DNA from: Motiliproteus sp.
GTDB lineage: Bacteria > Pseudomonadota > Gammaproteobacteria > Pseudomonadales > Balneatricaceae
Direction of reading: 5' to 3'
Assembly (NCBI GenBank): GCA_026196225.1
Contig: JAPHRD010000025.1
Coordinates: forward strand, 1-64,000
DNA: 64,000 nt
Shown in pieces: positions 63,704 to 64,000 of the stretch. A model generated the notes under the pieces. It had not been told where the DNA came from, did no database searches, and saw only the letters and a list, made by a program, of their open reading frames with translations. The position numbers were made by a program, and so were the translations under genes. The stretch's first letter is position 1; every line of letters starts with the position of its first letter.

Positions 63704-64000
63704 ATGAGTGATACCGAGGAAAACAAACGACCAGCGGTCCGTTGGGTGGAAATTGATCAGGATTCTTGTGATCAGCGTATAGACAATTTTCTGATCGCCC
63801 AACTGAAGGGTGTTCCAAAAACCATGATCTATCGCATCCTTCGCAAAGGTGAGGTGAGGGTTAATAAAAAGCGGGTTAAGGCGCCTTATCGTTTGCAGCC
63901 CGGCGATCTGGTTAGAATACCCCCAGTGCGAGTCAGCACCAGTAAAACTCCTGCTACGGTAGGGCAAGGTCTGGCCAAATCGTTAGAAGAATCTATTCTG
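63704..64000 (+). CDS. rluC: 23S rRNA pseudouridine synthase RluC (5' part)
   Basis: An open frame of 99 codons runs off the window end. The S4-like RNA-binding domain is visible: DQRIDNFLIAQLKGVPKTMIY, then RILRKGEVRVNKKRVK and RLQPGDLVRIPP. The catalytic domain lies beyond the window. Divergence from rne across a long gap is the usual gammaproteobacterial arrangement and supports RluC rather than RluD. Confidence 0.88.
   Translation, partial: MSDTEENKRPAVRWVEIDQDSCDQRIDNFLIAQLKGVPKTMIYRILRKGEVRVNKKRVKAPYRLQPGDLVRIPPVRVSTSKTPATVGQGLAKSLEESIL

Noticed and set aside
1..64000. CRISPR arrays, tRNA or rRNA genes, prophage or integrase genes
   Set aside because: Looked for across the window by eye; no spaced direct repeats, cloverleaf-like sequences or phage genes were found.

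Overview
The window reads as chromosomal DNA of a free-living, probably marine gammaproteobacterium related to the Pseudomonadales/Oceanospirillales. The main evidence is the right half, where rne-murB-low-MW phosphatase-kdsB-ycaR-lpxK-exbD-exbB-comEC-DUF2062-lolD-lolC-PilZ-GDPD follows the gene order I remember from Pseudomonas. A two-component pair resembling the 'proteobacterial dedicated sortase' regulators fits a marine lineage. This assignment is an inference; no rRNA or tRNA gene is present.

Layout. (1) 1-11050: an aerobic-type group 1 [NiFe] uptake hydrogenase operon, hyaA/hupS-hyaB/hupL-hyaC-hyaD-hupF-hupG-hupH-hupI. It lies behind a good sigma-54 promoter with a perfect IHF consensus upstream. 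A lone PEP-protein phosphotransferase gene and a reverse-strand fumC follow, and then one more hydrogenase chaperone gene (hybE/hupJ). The small subunit keeps all six proximal-cluster cysteines of O2-tolerant enzymes. (2) 11051-19507: nitroreductase, a 32-residue membrane protein missed by length cut-offs, a multi-pass membrane protein, a Sel1-SPOR protein, a dCache-PAS-GGDEF-EAL protein, a HopJ-family protein and a membrane-anchored glutamate-synthase-like flavoprotein. (3) 19504-28742: a reverse-strand block of six mostly uncharacterised envelope genes. They encode a secreted 679-residue protein, a b-type-cytochrome-like membrane protein, a beta-propeller/hexaheme cytochrome c, an FAD amine-oxidoreductase-like enzyme, a periplasmic helical protein and a GT-C-like membrane protein. 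(4) 28947-34424: small hypotheticals, DUF2750, a lipoprotein, a flavin reductase, a crotonase-fold protein and dusC.

(5) 34520-38721: a phosphonate/selenate-type ABC transporter (phnD-phnC-fused double phnE) translationally coupled to rlmG. (6) 38722-39704: a gene-poor gap holding a strong candidate GGA-rich, CsrA/RsmA-sequestering small RNA with a classic terminator. (7) 39705-46950: a SIMPL-domain protein, tmcA, DUF1614, GDPD, small proteins, a Tus-like replication terminator protein and a PilZ protein. (8) 47046-64000: lolC-lolD (no lolE beside them), DUF2062, comEC, a 269-bp palindromic MITE-like element, exbB-exbD, lpxK, ycaR, kdsB, phosphatase, murB, the sensor/regulator pair, rne and the 5' part of rluC.

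How it fits together: the hydrogenase feeds electrons from H2 through a cytochrome b to the quinone pool, with accessory proteins that protect assembly in air. The hexaheme locus looks like a second periplasmic electron-transfer module of unknown substrate. The right end is core envelope biogenesis (lipid A, lipoproteins, peptidoglycan) and RNA processing. The best leads are the hexaheme/propeller locus, the RsmZ-like RNA, the Tus-like gene and the fused-permease transporter operon.
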